DNA of 64,000 nt from Phlegmacium glaucopus (GCA_015039465.1 MU130378.1:2112570-2176569); one strand, 5' to 3'. Positions 46,122-59,333 are shown, counted from the stretch's first letter. Notes: a model not told the origin generated them from the letters alone. Translations and numbers: made by a program.

Positions 46122-49100
46122 ATGATAAACCAAATATCGTCTACAGTATCACATTCAATATTGACTTCATCCGCTGCAACTATATCCTCTACTGAAACTC
46201 TCCTTGTCTGTGCTGGCCATGGATTTGACTCGGCTGCTACTGGAATAATAGCTACTGTCATTATACCTAGCGCTATTGGTCTAATCCTATGGGTGGGTAA
46301 ATTTTATCCATCTACATATTTTATTCATTTTCAACCAACCGTCCGGAATCTGATGTTCTGTTACATAGCTCGTGTTTGCCGTTCTGAGGCCCCGTTTCCG
46401 ACAAATTTACGCTCTTCGGGAGTGGTTCGTTCAACCAAAGTGAGTCCACTTGTCACCAAACCTTCTAGCGCTTATTTTGACACTTTTTTTCCCAAAGCCT
46501 CCGTCCGAAACCCCTTGGTTCATCATTATTTGCTTTCTTATCCCCTAATGTGCCTCTCGTTCCACCTCTACCCTCCGACGTATCAGATGCAGGACGATCA
46601 AATGCTCAAGATGCCAAACTCTTTCCTTCGGACGAAGAACTCAGCCAACGTGTGCTTCTTGTTGCACTCAAGATGGCTCTTGGATGGTCTGTTCTCGCCC
46701 TTGGTGGTGCACTTCCACTCTACCTCGTTAATACCCCATGTAATGCCGACTTCCCAACACCCGCGGCTTCCGGAAAAGGTGGATATTCGACGCTGTCGGA
46801 CATCACTTTGATTCGCCTCTTGAGACTATTCGACAGTGGAAACGTCACACGGGCCGCTGTCAAGAATTTGAACATCAGAGCGTTGCTTCTCAAAGGAGAA
46901 GACCCGTTTCATGCACGTGTTAGGGTGATCGTACTCACGATACTCACGATCCTACTTGGACTGTTGCCGGCTTTGATTATAATAATAAGGGAGTTCAACG
47001 CGATTGTCGCGTACAGAAGGCGATGGTTGCAGGTCAGGTGCCAAGGAAAGGATTTGGGCTGGCTAAGCGCACGCAAGGCCCCTGGGTTTGCAACTTGGGG
47101 AGAAAAACAATTCAAGAATTACCTCGTGAAGATTGGCTTGAGTTCAACATTGAATGATGCTGCAAAACGGAACGGGAATGGAAATGGTACTCGTTTAAGG
47201 AATAGAGAGAAAAGAACGAGACGAAGAGAGGAAGAACAACCACTCAACCTTGACGACATCGATGCCGAAATTGATATCCAGAGCTTGTTTTCCATTGGGT
47301 AATGTGCTCTCCGAGTGCCCTCCAATAACCTACATTGATGCCTATCGTCTCAGAGATACCCACAAACTAGCATTGCTCATAGATGAAAGAGATGAAATAT
47401 TGGAGAACTTGGAGATTGCAGAGACAAAATACATTAGCTCGTTCCGCGTCACCACCCCAGACCCTTCCGTCCTTGATTTCGTTCCTACTCCCCCTCCTAC
47501 GGTTCCCAGTAGACCCCATATCAGTCGACCCCTCCCCCTTAGTCCACAACAGCGCCGAACACGAGGACGACGCCATATGAATCGGGCCTTTGCAGCATCC
47601 TCTCTAGCACCCACATCGTTCGTTGCCCCCTCGTCTTACTACAAACTTCGTGGAGTACAGAGTGTCAATGGAGGAAGATTTTCCAGTTCTGGACTCGACC
47701 GTCATCAAAGCTTGACAGAATCTATTAATTCGCGAGTCATCGGCAGTCGCTTTCTAGAAGTCAATCGAAATTCAGCGGCATATGGTAGACTTCCTCTGGG
47801 AAGCCATGTCGCAGTCGAAAAGTCTGGCGAACTGGGCCCCGTAGCGGACAAAGGCGACTGGTTGCCGCCTATTCCCGACCCCCGGCTTTTTGGACCTAAT
47901 TATTATGGACCATCGGCGTATGATGACATTTCGGTTAATGAACATGGTGTTGTGGCGATTCCAGAAGAAATTGACGCAGAATGGGTCGATCTGTCGACCG
48001 GCACACCTGAAATTTATAACACAAGTTTCAACGGTTTACGCTCAAATCAAGCTGGACCCTCATTTATTCACCGACCTCGAATACCTAAATCCGACCCTCC
48101 TCCCACGATAAGGCGTGAAACTTTCCCATTACGATATGATAACTATCACGATCCAGAGACCCTTCCCCCTCCACATCTCCGACTTCAGCCTGCGCAACCC
48201 TTTGTTAGGCCCTTAGATGGGCTTGGCTTCGACGACCTTGGTCACGTCTACACGGACATCACCCAATGGCGTTCAAGACTAAAAATAATAAATGCAGAAA
48301 TTGCTGAAGCCCAAGGGGATAGCTATGACGATATTGCTTCTGGAACTAATATTACGGGATGGCTCCTGGTTGGTCGGGGACTGAGATTTATACCTGGCGT
48401 TGAGTTGATTGAAGGCAGGGCGAAAGAAGATATTAGGTGGGACGTGTTGCAGAATGAGAGAAGTCCGTTGGATTCAATGGTTATGTGGTCTGTGATCATT
48501 GCTGTGATCGTCGCCATGGCTGCTGCATGTAAGTGCTTAAGCAATACCAGTTCTTGTCTTGTACATTTTTTTCTAATGATGTTTTCAGTGACAGCTGCTG
48601 TTGGACTTGCACTTGTGCCAGCACCGGATATTGCCCACTATTTACCCTTCCTGCAGTCTCTGTTAACGGCTAATACTATCGCAGCTGGAGTCGCAACTGT
48701 TCTCGTGCCTGCTGTCGCTGCTACTATCTTTATATCGCTTGGCTTAGCAACTATCAACTGTGAGTTCTAGTATATTCTTGGATTATGAACAATTTCTCAA
48801 GGGACTCAAAAGGGGTTGCCAAAATTCATGGATCTGTTTCGATATCAGCAAATCAAATCCTTACCTTCAAGATCACCTTCTTTGTGTTGACCGCTGTTGG
48901 AACCCTCTGGATTTTAGCCATCGGTGCCATATTGTTTGCAATGCAAGCCATCAATACGAATGCAGGGGTGACTCGAACACTGGCGAATGGTGCAATGTAC
49001 ATGAGCACTTTTACTTTGGCCCTTGTTCTCAATGTGGCTATCATAATTCCGGCATGTCTCGTTTTGCAACCCCTTCAGCTCTGGGCAGTGGTTCGTGCTG

Positions 49101-50194
49101 AAAAGCATGCCATAACTCCCCGACAACACTTCCGAGGTCTGTATCTGTCCCTTCAGAGGCTCTGATTTGACGTTTGACATGTTACATTCTAGCCATATAC
49201 CCAAGAACCTACGATCCGTCATTCGCAATCGGCGCCTGTGTCCTTGCTATTCTCTTCGCTTCCACCTTTGCACTCATATTCCCTCTAATTGCACCTGCTG
49301 CTGTCATACTGTTATTATTTACATTAATTGGTAAGATATTCCAAATCGCTCCATTACTGATTACTGATTGTTCTCCGTAGCTCATCGCTTTCTTGTCGGT
49401 TATGTTTATGCTCGCACCCATTCTCAAACGGGGGGCTTGCTGCAGATGTGGCTTTTACGACGGTTTGGGACCTCGCTTTCGTTCCAACCCATCCTTCTTG
49501 GTCTCGTTTTCCTGACTCGACAGCTTTGGATAGAGGGTGGTGTTCTGATCGGAACAGGACTGTTTGTAATTGTGTTTGTGGAATCATATACAACCTGGAA
49601 AACCCGGCTCCCTGGGCGCAAATTCCTTAGCCCCATAACCCGGAATTCATTAGAAACCTTTGCTAATACCGCGGATCGATACCTCCAAAACGAAACGAGC
49701 ACTATCAACGATAGCAGCGCCCCAGGAACGCGTACTCGCGGCTCGATGGCCTCCGTACTCGAAATGATGAGTGCAACATTAGCTGTGATGCCCTCGTCAT
49801 CCAACTTTAAAGGCGTAGTCCCTCTCAGTATGTGTTTTCTGAGCTTTCAATGTCTGTGGACTGTGTATTGATATTCATTTACCATATAGGAACAGAAACT
49901 CTAGATGACTTGACGGCTACAGAGCGCGCGGCTCGTACACACCCTGATGCTCCACCACATCTCCCGCCCTTGGGGTTCACCGACCACGCGAAAGACATGG
50001 CCGGCATATTGTATGCTCCCGAACTTATCGCTCCACCACCTATCATCTGGCTGCCGAATGATTCGGCTGGTGTTTCCCGTTCTGAAGCAACCGATCTTCA
50101 GAAGTATCACAATCTTCAGGTGACTCTAGATGCACGGACTAAGGATGGAGTACTGCATAGTCGATCATCCTCTTCACATCAACAACCTTCATGA
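46122..50194 (+). CDS. CSC1/OSCA1-like (DUF221, 7TM) putative osmosensitive cation channel
   Basis: The start is ATG at 46122 (MINQISSTVSHS). A first helix (AATGIIATVIIPSAIGLILW) is followed by LLFAVLRPRFRQIYA. Further helices: VALKMALGWSVLALGGALPL and VLTILTILLGLLPALIIIIR. A long cytosolic loop holds WLSARKAPGFATWGEKQFKN, then LALLIDERDEILENLEIAET and YYKLRGVQSVNGGRFSSSGL. The C-terminal membrane block includes MWSVIIAVIVAMAA, VGLALVPAPDIAHYLPFLQS, TVLVPAVAATIFISLGLATI, FTLALVLNVAIIIPACLVLQ, IAPAAVILLLFTLI and GVLIGTGLFVIVFVESYT. The arrangement fits fungal CSC1/OSCA1-like proteins; the family call rests on remembered family patterns. About eight introns. Confidence 0.75.
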
Positions 50195-51687
50195 TTAGAT
50201 ATTTGAAATCTCTTCTTTCCAAGCTTGGACAATGGGTTTTTTTTCTCTGTGTATTGATCTTGTTTTTTTATAATGATAAATTGACACGATAAGATAAATA
50301 GAAGATCGTACGACGGGCTTGGTCGGCCCCAGATTTTCGAATTCAGGAAAGGCCAACCATCTGGGAGGTCCGATATCTTTCTAGATATTTTTGAGAGATA
50401 AAATCTACTGCAAAAACCGGTACCAAGAGTGTACAAAAAGCAGCGTAGCCCCTTGCAAGGCTCGGCTCTTCTCGGCAGTTCTCTCTGCTTCAAAAAAACT
50501 ATTGAACTTTATGCTCCACGTCAGCCAACCTTTTTTTAGAGTACCTAAATTGCACGGAAGTATTTGCTAAATATTTCTGTCTTGCCGAGGCTGCATGTAA
50601 GCAGATGGCTTGTCTAATCTGGCTTGAAACCATTCGCTTTTGCCCGAGCTGAAAGAGCAGAGCTATGGCAACACTACAGTGCCATATTAGGGTAGCTTTG
50701 TAGAAGTTTTAATATCACTTTTTGAAATTCCATGGCCAGGAACCTGGGACATGTCAAGCACCAGTGGATATTCCGGCACTTTAATTGGTCCGGAGAAGGT
50801 GGAGTTAATTGGTTACCAGGAAATTGGTGGGAAAGAGATTGGGCTGTGACCTGCTCCCCAAAACACGATTTTAGACAACTTGTTACGAGTTTCCAGAAAA
50901 CATCTATATCTCACATACTTCTGATATTGACGTCATTAATCATTTTAATTCATCCAGGACCCCGGAAAGCCGGGTATGATACTATATTTGCCATCTCCGA
51001 ATTTATGTCCTGATTTCTGCCAAAATCGGAACTGTCAACAATTACGCATTTGAAAGTAAACTTAAAAACATTGAGGTGGGAATCAACAACATCACCAAGA
51101 AGGTTGCTCGAACTAGTCTATTCCTTGATTCTCTGGATCTGACATTTTTGTTCCAAAGCTTTGTCCATTTTACCTCCCTCAGGCTGTATTTAACCTCTTT
51201 TAGGGAACTTTTCCGGGGTCCTCATCACTCTTTCGAGTCAAGCGCTTTAACTTTCACCCTCATATCGACGAAGTATTGGCCAGAAATGAAGATCCAAAAC
51301 GCTAGGAGAAATATTTCTATAATGCAGACACTATTTTGCAGCCTTCCCGGCAATCAGGCGGTAACAAAAGAGTGGCATGGCTGATGGTCCTGGCTTGTTC
51401 CTCCGTGGAGCCTTCAAGTGGAGCGACGGAATTTGAAAAGTTCAACATTCATTTCCAGAAGGCTTTATTGCGGGAGGCCATGCTCGGCCTGGGGTCCTTA
51501 GATGGCAAGTTGATCCGGACAACCTTTCCAAAAAAAATATATAAATCACTTCCTTTCTCTCAGCTCGCACCACCATAGGTGTTACCGTTTAACCAGGGTC
51601 CACACCGTGTTTTGTTGAACTCGAACTTTTTTTTTAAAAAAAAAAATTCACGTTTTCCTTCATCCACCAAAACCTTGTTCTGAGAGA
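50195..51687. other. Intergenic region without a supported gene
   Basis: About 1.5 kb. Short ORFs (50732-51013, 51076-51384, 51336-51578) show no recognised motifs and no splice-linked continuation. A T-tract followed directly by an A-tract lies near 51630-51650, just before the small gene at 51688. Confidence 0.45.
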
Positions 51688-51942
51688 ATGGATACCTCAT
51701 CAACTTCACTACACACCGATCATACTGTCGATCCTTTCATTCTCTACGCTCGCTCTTTGCACCATTACACACTCGGTTTGTGGACAGAAACAAGAAGGAT
51801 AGCAGAGGAAAAGGCTCGTGCACGACAAATTGCAGCATCTCCGCCAAAATCGAGGGTGCCAGCGAAGGTTATTAAAGATGAGGACGAGGCAAGGGAGAAG
51901 GAAAATACCCAACCCGATCAATCATCTGATGATCAGACATAA
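51688..51942 (+). CDS. Small hypothetical protein, 84 aa
   Basis: ATG at 51688, single exon. The first half looks folded and amphipathic (VDPFILYARSLHHYTLGLWT, then ETRRIAEEKARARQIA), followed by a charged, disordered tail (VIKDEDEAREKENTQPDQSS). No signal peptide or membrane segment. The helix with alternating Arg/Glu suggests a protein-interaction segment. The composition is protein-like, unlike nearby chance ORFs, but no family is recognised. Confidence 0.5.
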   Translation: MDTSSTSLHTDHTVDPFILYARSLHHYTLGLWTETRRIAEEKARARQIAASPPKSRVPAKVIKDEDEAREKENTQPDQSSDDQT

Positions 51943-52781
51943 CTTTATTCAACCCGCACAGACCCCCAATTTTTTTGTCGGCTGTTGCGTTTCCCTCCCC
52001 CTCGCCGGTTTGTAGCCAATTCACCAGCTGCTCAGCGTCGCTCATGCATGCGACCTTTATCTTTATTATAGGCGATTCAGGAGCGATTCACTTATCGATA
52101 GTAAATGGCAACAAATCTATCAACCCCCCAAGTACCCATCATCTGCGCTCTACAGACGGACTCCAATCCAACACCGTTTTGATGTATTACTACCTAGGTT
52201 CACGATTAAACTATGGATATGTTCACCCTTGAACATTATGGCTTGCTATGTTTTATAGAACACCCGCTACAGTCCCACCGCCTGCTAACTATTAGGCATT
52301 TTATATAACGATCTGCCTGCTGAATATGTGTGCAATTTGATCACTTAGTAGGTATGTATACCCAGTATGGATTGAAACGTGTATGTTGCCTATTCTTTCA
52401 CTGGGATGATGTGCACTGATTTTCCCACCCATACATGAAGCCAGGCCCTACTTGAAGTGAGATCTTTTTTTGAATAGTCCGAACTTAAGCGCTCCCTCCG
52501 TGAATGACATTAAAGTTAAAGCTAAAGAAAGGTTCACGTCAATGATCGAATGATGCCACAGACGTCATTAAGAAGTACAGATCACACACACACTAATTAG
52601 GTTCGGCAGCCTGCATGACTAGCGTAGTCGGTCAAATGACTGAACGCCAGCTAACAGAGGCAAGCCTGCCTGCCACATTGTGAGAAGGACTTCTTGGTTA
52701 CCTGAGAGAGCGCATTACGCGGATCTATTACTAAACAAGGACTGATGGATGATGGTCACCCCCACGTTCGTTCATTGAAGC
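51943..52781. other. Intergenic region upstream of the sphingomyelinase
   Basis: About 840 bp with no supported gene. It holds a short CA repeat (ACACACACAC near 52585) and otherwise unremarkable sequence. Confidence 0.45.
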
Positions 52782-52790
52782 TATATATAA
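52782..52790 (+). promoter_or_regulatory. TATA box of the sphingomyelinase gene
   Basis: TATATATAA lies 27 bp before the ATG at 52817. If it is functional, transcription would start very close to the start codon. Confidence 0.45.
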
Positions 52791-52816
52791 TGTGCGCCAT
52801 ACTTCAATAAGCAGAA

Positions 52817-55800
52817 ATGCTATCCGGTCGCTTCTTCTGCTTGGTCGTCCAGATAACGGTTGGACTATCACAGTCAATACAACCTTCGACCTTTACTGCC
52901 CCAGGCGCTTTCCCCACGTCTGTATACCAAAAATACTTCAACTCACCAACTGCAACATCTGCACAAGTGCAACCCGTTATTTCAGACCCAGTAACTGTTC
53001 GTGTCCATATACTTTACTTCTAATGTACTTGTCCTGACGACTGCATTCAATAACAGCACAAAGTTTACCCACTCTCACTCACAGACCCGAATAATATCCC
53101 AGTCAATAATACCCTCGACCCTCACCCTCTTCCGCCAGTAGCTTCCTCAGCTAAACTTCTGGCTAATGCAGTCAATCAGATTATATCCCTGTCTTCCAAT
53201 CCTACCTTCACCAGTAACAAATGTGGTCTTTGCCAAGCCATCCTTGAGGTTGGCAAATTCGTTGCATTAGCTGCTCCTGAAAAGGGCCCAGATTTCTTCA
53301 TTGAATTCTGCACTGTCCAAAAGCTTTCCAGTACATGCAGTGCGACCTATGGATTATCTGGCGTCGGTTCGGTCGTTACACAAGTGGTTGCCAATGCCGA
53401 TGTTGGCGGCCTTGACGGACAGGTAGGGACACAAAAATTGCAAATATTTCTGAGGCCTCAATTCGGGTTGCAACTACCAGGCCTTGTGTCAAAATTTCTT
53501 CGGCATGTGCCCTGCCATATCGCCCATTCCTTTGAATCTTACAGGCTGGTTTGCCAAACCTAAGCCATCTCCTCTTCCAACTCCGAAAACGCCCAGCGGA
53601 AAAAGACTTAATGTCTTGCATTTGTCCGACTTTCACTTGGATCCCAGTGAGCTTGATCATTTGACATTAACAGCCTGAATCTCTTTTGACTCAATCTTCC
53701 CAATAGGATATGCGACCGGTGCTGAGGCCAACTGTACTACGGGATTATGTTGCAGAGCCAAGGGCTTCAATAAAAACAGTCCAAATTCAACACTATCTCC
53801 CGCACCAAGGTTCGGCGCATATCTTTGGTATGTAGCCTGGGAATTTCTTTCACCTCGGTTCTAACTAATATTTTCAAGTGACACCCCCTATGCCCTCGCT
53901 CTGGCGGCCCTTGAAGCTATTCCTGCCCTGACTGGTACAAAGGACAATGGCTTTGCATGGACGATATATACGGGTGATTTGGTTTCTCATGATCCAGACA
54001 ATCAGCTTTCGAGGTTCGATCTATCAGCTTGATCTCAATCTATGACAAAGCTCATCTATTCTTTTCTACAGGAGTTACATTGAATATACTGAAGTACTCC
54101 ACATCAAACTTTATCTAATTAATCATTCATCTTTAACTTTCAACAGACTGTGATCTTCGACCTTTTCAAAAAAATGCTTGGATCAGGCCCTGTTTATCCT
54201 GCTCTTGGAAATCACGATAGTTACAACCAGTCAGTTACAGTTTGTGTCTTCGTGGCTCGTGACTTATATCTCTATCTCAGAGCCCAGGATGCACCGCACG
54301 CAATCGGTGGTGCCCTCGCTAATCAATTCAGTTGGTATGTAATATAAAGAATATCGTTTGTTGTTCATTATTGATGATTTGTATAGGAACTATGATCATG
54401 TCGCTGGCCTCTGGCAGCATGAAGATTGGCTGCCAGAGTCTGCTGTTCAGTTTGCACGATCTCACTATGCGGCTTACATGGTCAAACGTACAGACGGACT
54501 GCGTATCATCACGCTGAACACCGATTTATGTAAGAGATCTCGCTTCTTCCTATGTATAATCTTTGGGAAAAGCTGATCTTGGTCGCTACCCAGGGTATCG
54601 GTAAGAAAGCTTGAATGCAGAAAGTCATTTCGTGATTTGACGGTTATGGACACAGTGCAAATTGGTTCAATTATATCAATGTGACCAACCCTGACACATC
54701 TGGAATGCTCCGATTTGTGACCGATGAATTGCAAGATGCGGAAGATGCTGGTGACCGTGGTTCGTAATTATTTGATTTATATTCCTGCGACTTCTCTGAA
54801 ATGATCATTTCTTTTCAGTATGGATCGTTGGACACGTTCTTACCGGATGGGATGGTACTAACGGCCTGAACCACCCGACAGACCTTTGTATGTCCTAGCT
54901 TTACTTATAAAGCAGAACTAATCTCCTCCTTGATAGTCTACCAGATGTAAGCTGCTTTTGGTGTTCAAAACTGGTTTATCATGCGCTCAAAAAATTCTGC
55001 TCAAGTGTCGACCGGTTCTCTCCTCACGTTATCGCGAGTGAGCTCATTAGTTCTTAGATGATATTTACATTCTGACCGCACACTATCTCACATAGACATA
55101 TTCTATGGCCAGTGCGTAGTCTGTCAATTCGTTTCACAGAACTTTTTACTAATTTCTTTTTGCAGTACCCACGAAGACCAGTTGAGCGTGCGTACCCAAC
55201 ATTTTGACCACCTACACGTGTACTTATTCAAGACATCAGATATTCTATAGCAACAATGCAAGTGTGATCGCAGCAGACACTGCTCTGACTACTTCTTGGG
55301 TATGTGGTTTTTCCAGATTCTTTCTCCGTCGCGATTGAACCTTTTTACCTATTAGATTGGTCCCTCCATCACACCGCTCACCAACCTCAACTCTGGCTTC
55401 AGAGTCTACGAAGTTGACTCAGCAGTAAGTATCTGTTCTTTACCGAATGACATGTTATTGAATGACGGTTATTGTAGACATTCGATATCTTGGATGCACA
55501 CACGTTCGTTCCATACAAGATTCGAAAAACGTTGACAATTATCTAACATGCTTTATGTTTATAGTTGGAAATCTGATGTTAACTCTTTTCCATCGCTTGA
55601 TCCCCAGATCCAATTCGGGCCTTCATACGCTTACGAATACAATACTCGTCAGACGTATGGACAAAATGTCGCTGGGTGGGGTCCAAATGATCCACTTAAT
55701 GCGACATGGTGGCACCACGTTACTGAAGGTACAACAAGTTTTCTTTTTTTGGTCGCATAATTCTGACAACACATAGCTATGCAAGCCGATTCTTCTTTGG

Positions 55801-56020
55801 TCACAGTAAGCCTTTCTTCAACTTGCGCAAATTGTCAACTCGTGATTCTGACTTTTTTGATTTGTGCTCACAGACATTCAACACATTGCAGGGTAAAGGA
55901 TCTGTCCTGACTCCGCCATGTGTCGGTGACTGCATTAAGGCCAGAATATGTTATATGAGGAGTGGCTCTGTTGCTATTGCGCAGGCAAACTGTATTCCCG
56001 GGTTTGGTTCCGTACAGTAA
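52817..56020 (+). CDS. Secreted acid sphingomyelinase-like phosphodiesterase
   Basis: The start is ATG at 52817; MLSGRFFCLVVQITVGLSQS is a signal peptide. A saposin-B domain (about 110-190) has paired cysteines: NKCGLCQAILEVGKFV, FFIEFCTVQKLSSTC and QNFFGMCP. The metallophosphatase domain has the metal-binding motifs NVLHLSDFHLDP, WTIYTGDLVSHDP, YPALGNHDSYN, VWIVGHVLTGWDG and IFYGHTHEDQ. The C-terminal region is cysteine-containing (TPPCVGDCIKARICYMRSGS). All metal ligands appear present. The enzyme should hydrolyse sphingomyelin or related phosphodiesters outside the cell or in the vacuole. The gene is cut by about 15 introns of around 50 nt, one of the most fragmented in the window. Confidence 0.9.
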
Positions 56021-56297
56021 CAAGAACAATAGCTTGAAAGACGTAGGATCTTTATTCATCTTGGGTCATTATTGAATTAAAATTTTATCAACGAGCAAGT
56101 TTCCCGACTTGTGCTTCATTCACCACGAGTTGTCAACGCAGCGTTGAAGAGACAGGTGATGGGAGTGTTGCAAATTTTGATTGTGATCGATCGAAAAATT
56201 GAATCGTATTTTGGGTGCGAGCCGATCCACACTGTGGGCCTGAGCGCTTGGAGATCAATTTGGATTTGATCTCAAATCCAAAATCCCCATCCAGAGG

Positions 56298-56402
56298 CAG
56301 GCTCCTAAAAGCAGCTGCTCGTCTCGTGAGATGAGGGAGCTTATCTAATAATTGATGGCTGAACAAATAAACAAACCTAAGGTCTTGAGCTCGCGAGAGA
56401 GG
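56298..56402. repeat. Dispersed TIR repeat, copy A
   Basis: It begins CAGGCTCCTAAAAGCAGCTG and ends GAGCTCGCGAGAGAGG. The interior (TTATCTAATAATTGATGGCT, AACAAATAAACAAACCTAAG) matches copy B directly and the copy at 2785-2908 in inverted orientation. Confidence 0.6.
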
Positions 56403-56409
56403 GCATTCG

Positions 56410-57024
56410 TCAGGCTCCTAAAAGCAGCCGCTCGTCTCGCGAGCTATAGGGAGCTTATCTAATAATTGATGGTTGAACAAATAAACAAACCTAAGGTCTC
56501 GAGCTCGCGAGAGAGCGGCTGCCGGAAAAGTTGGTCGGTGATCTCGGAGACCACTGATTAACCCTAAGGTTGGGTTCCAAATTTGGCAATGAGTGACGAG
56601 ACCGTGATACGGCTGATTCTAGTACAGTAGTGAGTTGGCATTAAGTAGTCCACATAGTAGCCTCCATGTTATATAAACTAATGTGTGCATAGGTGTTCTG
56701 TTTAAGAACCAAACTTTGCCTGTACAAAGGCACAGACCTCTTGGATGGTCCATTCCATTCACGTTTTAGGTGTACTTTCCAGTTTCATTTGGAATTGTGC
56801 TCATAAGGCTCATAAGTACTTAGTTTCGGTATCATATTCAAGTTTTCGTGTCTAACATCTACGTCAATATTGCTTGTGACGAAATGTGACACGACTGCTT
56901 CCAACCTTGGGGTTAATCAGTGGTCTCCGAGATCACCGACCAACTTTTCCGGCAGCCGCTCTCTCGCTCATAGTAAGAATAGCTCGCGAGACGAGCGGCT
57001 GCTTCTACTAGGCTAGGAGCCTGA
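56410..57024. mobile_element. Composite TIR element, about 615 bp
   Basis: The left end TCAGGCTCCTAAAAGCAGCC and the right end (inverse of TCAGGCTCCTAGCCTAGTAG) head long inverted arms. The inner, best-matched part of the arms is about 65 bp: left 56507-56573, right 56901-56967, sharing GCCGGAAAAGTTGGTCGGTG and ATCTCGGAGACCACTGATTA. The left arm holds about 50 bp more than the right (the AT-rich AATTATTAGATAAGC-like segment of copy B). The roughly 330-bp centre shows no coding potential. It sits directly after copy A in the same orientation. No clear target duplication was found. Confidence 0.6.
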
Positions 57025-57545
57025 TCCAGAGGAATATTTTAGGATCATCAGGCCTGAACAGTTGCCAAGACTAGTTGTACCAAACGACAAAAAAAAAAAG
57101 GAGAACAGGTGTATTCTCAAATTTTGTGCTTACAGGAGGTCCTGATCGTTGTTTAGAGGTTTATTGAAGTTGTGGCTTCCTCACGCGCTATCTTATCTTA
57201 TCCATTGCTTGTTCCTCACATGGCTCATCTCAGAACTGGTTTCCCGTATTTTGTCGGTAGCAAGAGGTAGCAAGACGATGGTGGATTGAGCAACCTCATT
57301 ACTCGGCAAGTTATCGCCGTAGCCGTACGAACGTCACAAAGTTCTACCTATAAAGCTCGTAAAATACAGAGTAACTCACTAGAACAGGGTGGCCTACGTA
57401 GCCACTTTCAAGACGATGTTAGCTTATCGTTAACATTCGGCATTAATAGGGGTCTTAAGTCTACTCTCGACTGACTTAAACTTGAAAGATGAAAATAGGT
57501 AAAGGTTCCCACTTGGGACTTCCCCATCTACTATAAACGCTAGCC
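57025..57545. other. Intergenic region before the F-box gene
   Basis: About 520 bp with no supported gene. A short A-tract lies at about 57090. CTATAAACG sits 8 bp before the ATG at 57546, too close to act as a normal TATA box. Confidence 0.4.
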
Positions 57546-58766
57546 ATGGCACAAATACTTCCTCCTGAACTATGGTTGGAAGTATTTGAGTGGGCAACTC
57601 ACAATCCCTTGTTGAATGTCACCAAGAGCCCTGCGCCTTTCCAACCCATCTCCTTCCACGATAACATTCGCAGTGATCCTAACTTGAATGTTAGGCTTAC
57701 AATCTCTCTTGTCTGTCGACAGTGGAAGCGGTGGGCGGCGCGGTCATTATACAGTGACATTAAGATACAAGGCGACAGCGCAAGTGGTCTTAGAAAGGCA
57801 CTAACTACTGCTGATGGGTATTATGGTGAAATGGTTCGTTAACGATTAACCCCGACTTTGCCCAAATTTTACAATGCTTATGGTCGGTAGGTCCGTCGTG
57901 TGGTTCTTCAATATAACAGCACGGTACCAGGACCTCCCAACCAGCTAATTCAATCCATCGAAATTCTGAAGTTGTGCCCCCACATTCATACACTCCTACG
58001 ACCTCGGTTCTACCGTGACCATGTAGATCGTCTCCAATTTTCTTACGAAACTGCTGGAGTTCCTTTACCTGCACTCCAGCGTCTCGAATGGTGGTACCAC
58101 GACGAAGCTGAGCGGTCGGGAGGCATCAATTCTTTGGCTGCCGTCTTGCACAGTGCTCCAAACCTTTCTTACCTATTTGTGGGTGGGGTAGTCGGTTTCA
58201 ACCGTATTTGCATGCAAAAGGAACCTCCTTATCTTCCACAACTCCGGACTCTCCGTCTAAGTGCTATCAATGGCCTGCTTTTGTATCAGATCGTTTCTCG
58301 TTGGTCCCTACCATCCCTAACACACATTATCTTGGATTATCCTCTCACGGATTCCGGTTCGGGCTTCATATGGAATTCCTTCGGCCGTCAACTCAAGAAT
58401 GTAGAATTCGGAAGGCACCTTCGTTTTTTCACTACCGATCGACTTTCACCCTGCCTCAATAGCTGCCCTAGCCTCGAAGAATTAAACTTTTATCTCTGCT
58501 TCACTTCACCTGCAGAAACCATGCAATTTCATACCAGCCTCGCCACTGTCCGTCTCCACGCCACCATCAATGACTTTCTTCCTGACGACGATGCCGTCTG
58601 GGACTTGATCGACCGCCATTTTGAAATCCTTTGTGGTAGCAATCTACCTGCTCTTCGACGCATAATATTTTATGGTGATTGTCAATGGATCCTCCATCAT
58701 CATCGATTTATTTCTATCCGGGATAAATTGCAAGAAATTAATAGAATATTGGAGGTATCATATTAG
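57546..58766 (+). CDS. F-box protein with divergent leucine-rich tail, 387 aa
   Basis: Exons 57546-57833 and 57891-58766; the 57-nt intron splices GEM to VRRVVLQY in frame. The N-terminal F-box is ILPPELWLEVFEWATHNP with SLVCRQWKRWAARSLYSDI. The remainder has leucine-rich, irregular repeats: LIQSIEILKLCPHIHTLLRP, LPALQRLEWWYHDEAE, LPQLRTLRLSAINGLLL, SLPSLTHIILDYPLTD, SCPSLEELNFYL and LPALRRIIFYGDCQW. Such proteins are numerous in Agaricomycetes and probably act as SCF ubiquitin-ligase adaptors with unknown targets. Confidence 0.88.
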
Positions 58767-59333
58767 GCAGAACTCGTATGCAGGATTGAAATTGCAACAA
58801 CCTATTACAATGCTGCAAACCTTAGTCGCTCTGCTCTCTACGTAGCAAGATAGAAGACTACCAATAATCTTTTGCGACAACGCTCAAAGGACCAACACAC
58901 GCGTTTGTCCGTCTTGTCAAGCACCAAGATGATGGATGTAGAACAACTTTTCAAATCTACAACCAGACCGCACTTTGAACAAACTCTCCAAGTTTCCAAC
59001 CTCTGCAGGAAGCTTTCGATAGGTATGCAAGCTGGGAAATGATGCCAAAACCATCTTGCAACATCTCAAAGAACGCAGCCGATGGTCTTTATCCTCCGCT
59101 GGAAATCGTCCAATGGGAAGGTAGTTTTAATTACATCGGATGCTCAAGTTCTCCTTTTTTTTTCGCAGGCACATGCATGCCAGGTGTATTCATGATCATG
59201 ATGCGCCAACATCTAGCAGGGATCTATCTGGAATCACAACCTTGAAGCCGAAGATAACTGAGATTGAGACTGAAGCCATTGTGGCAAATGGATTCTCAGG
59301 TGGAAGGCAAATAAATAGTCAAAATATGTTACA
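58767..59333. other. Intergenic region without a supported gene
   Basis: About 570 bp; overlapping short ORFs (59039-59340) show no motif. Confidence 0.4.

Noticed and set aside
50732..51578. Three short plus-strand ORFs between the channel gene and the 84-aa protein
   Set aside because: No motifs, and the frames do not join through plausible introns.
54474..54734. Minus-strand ORF within the sphingomyelinase gene
   Set aside because: Antisense to exons carrying conserved sphingomyelinase sequence.
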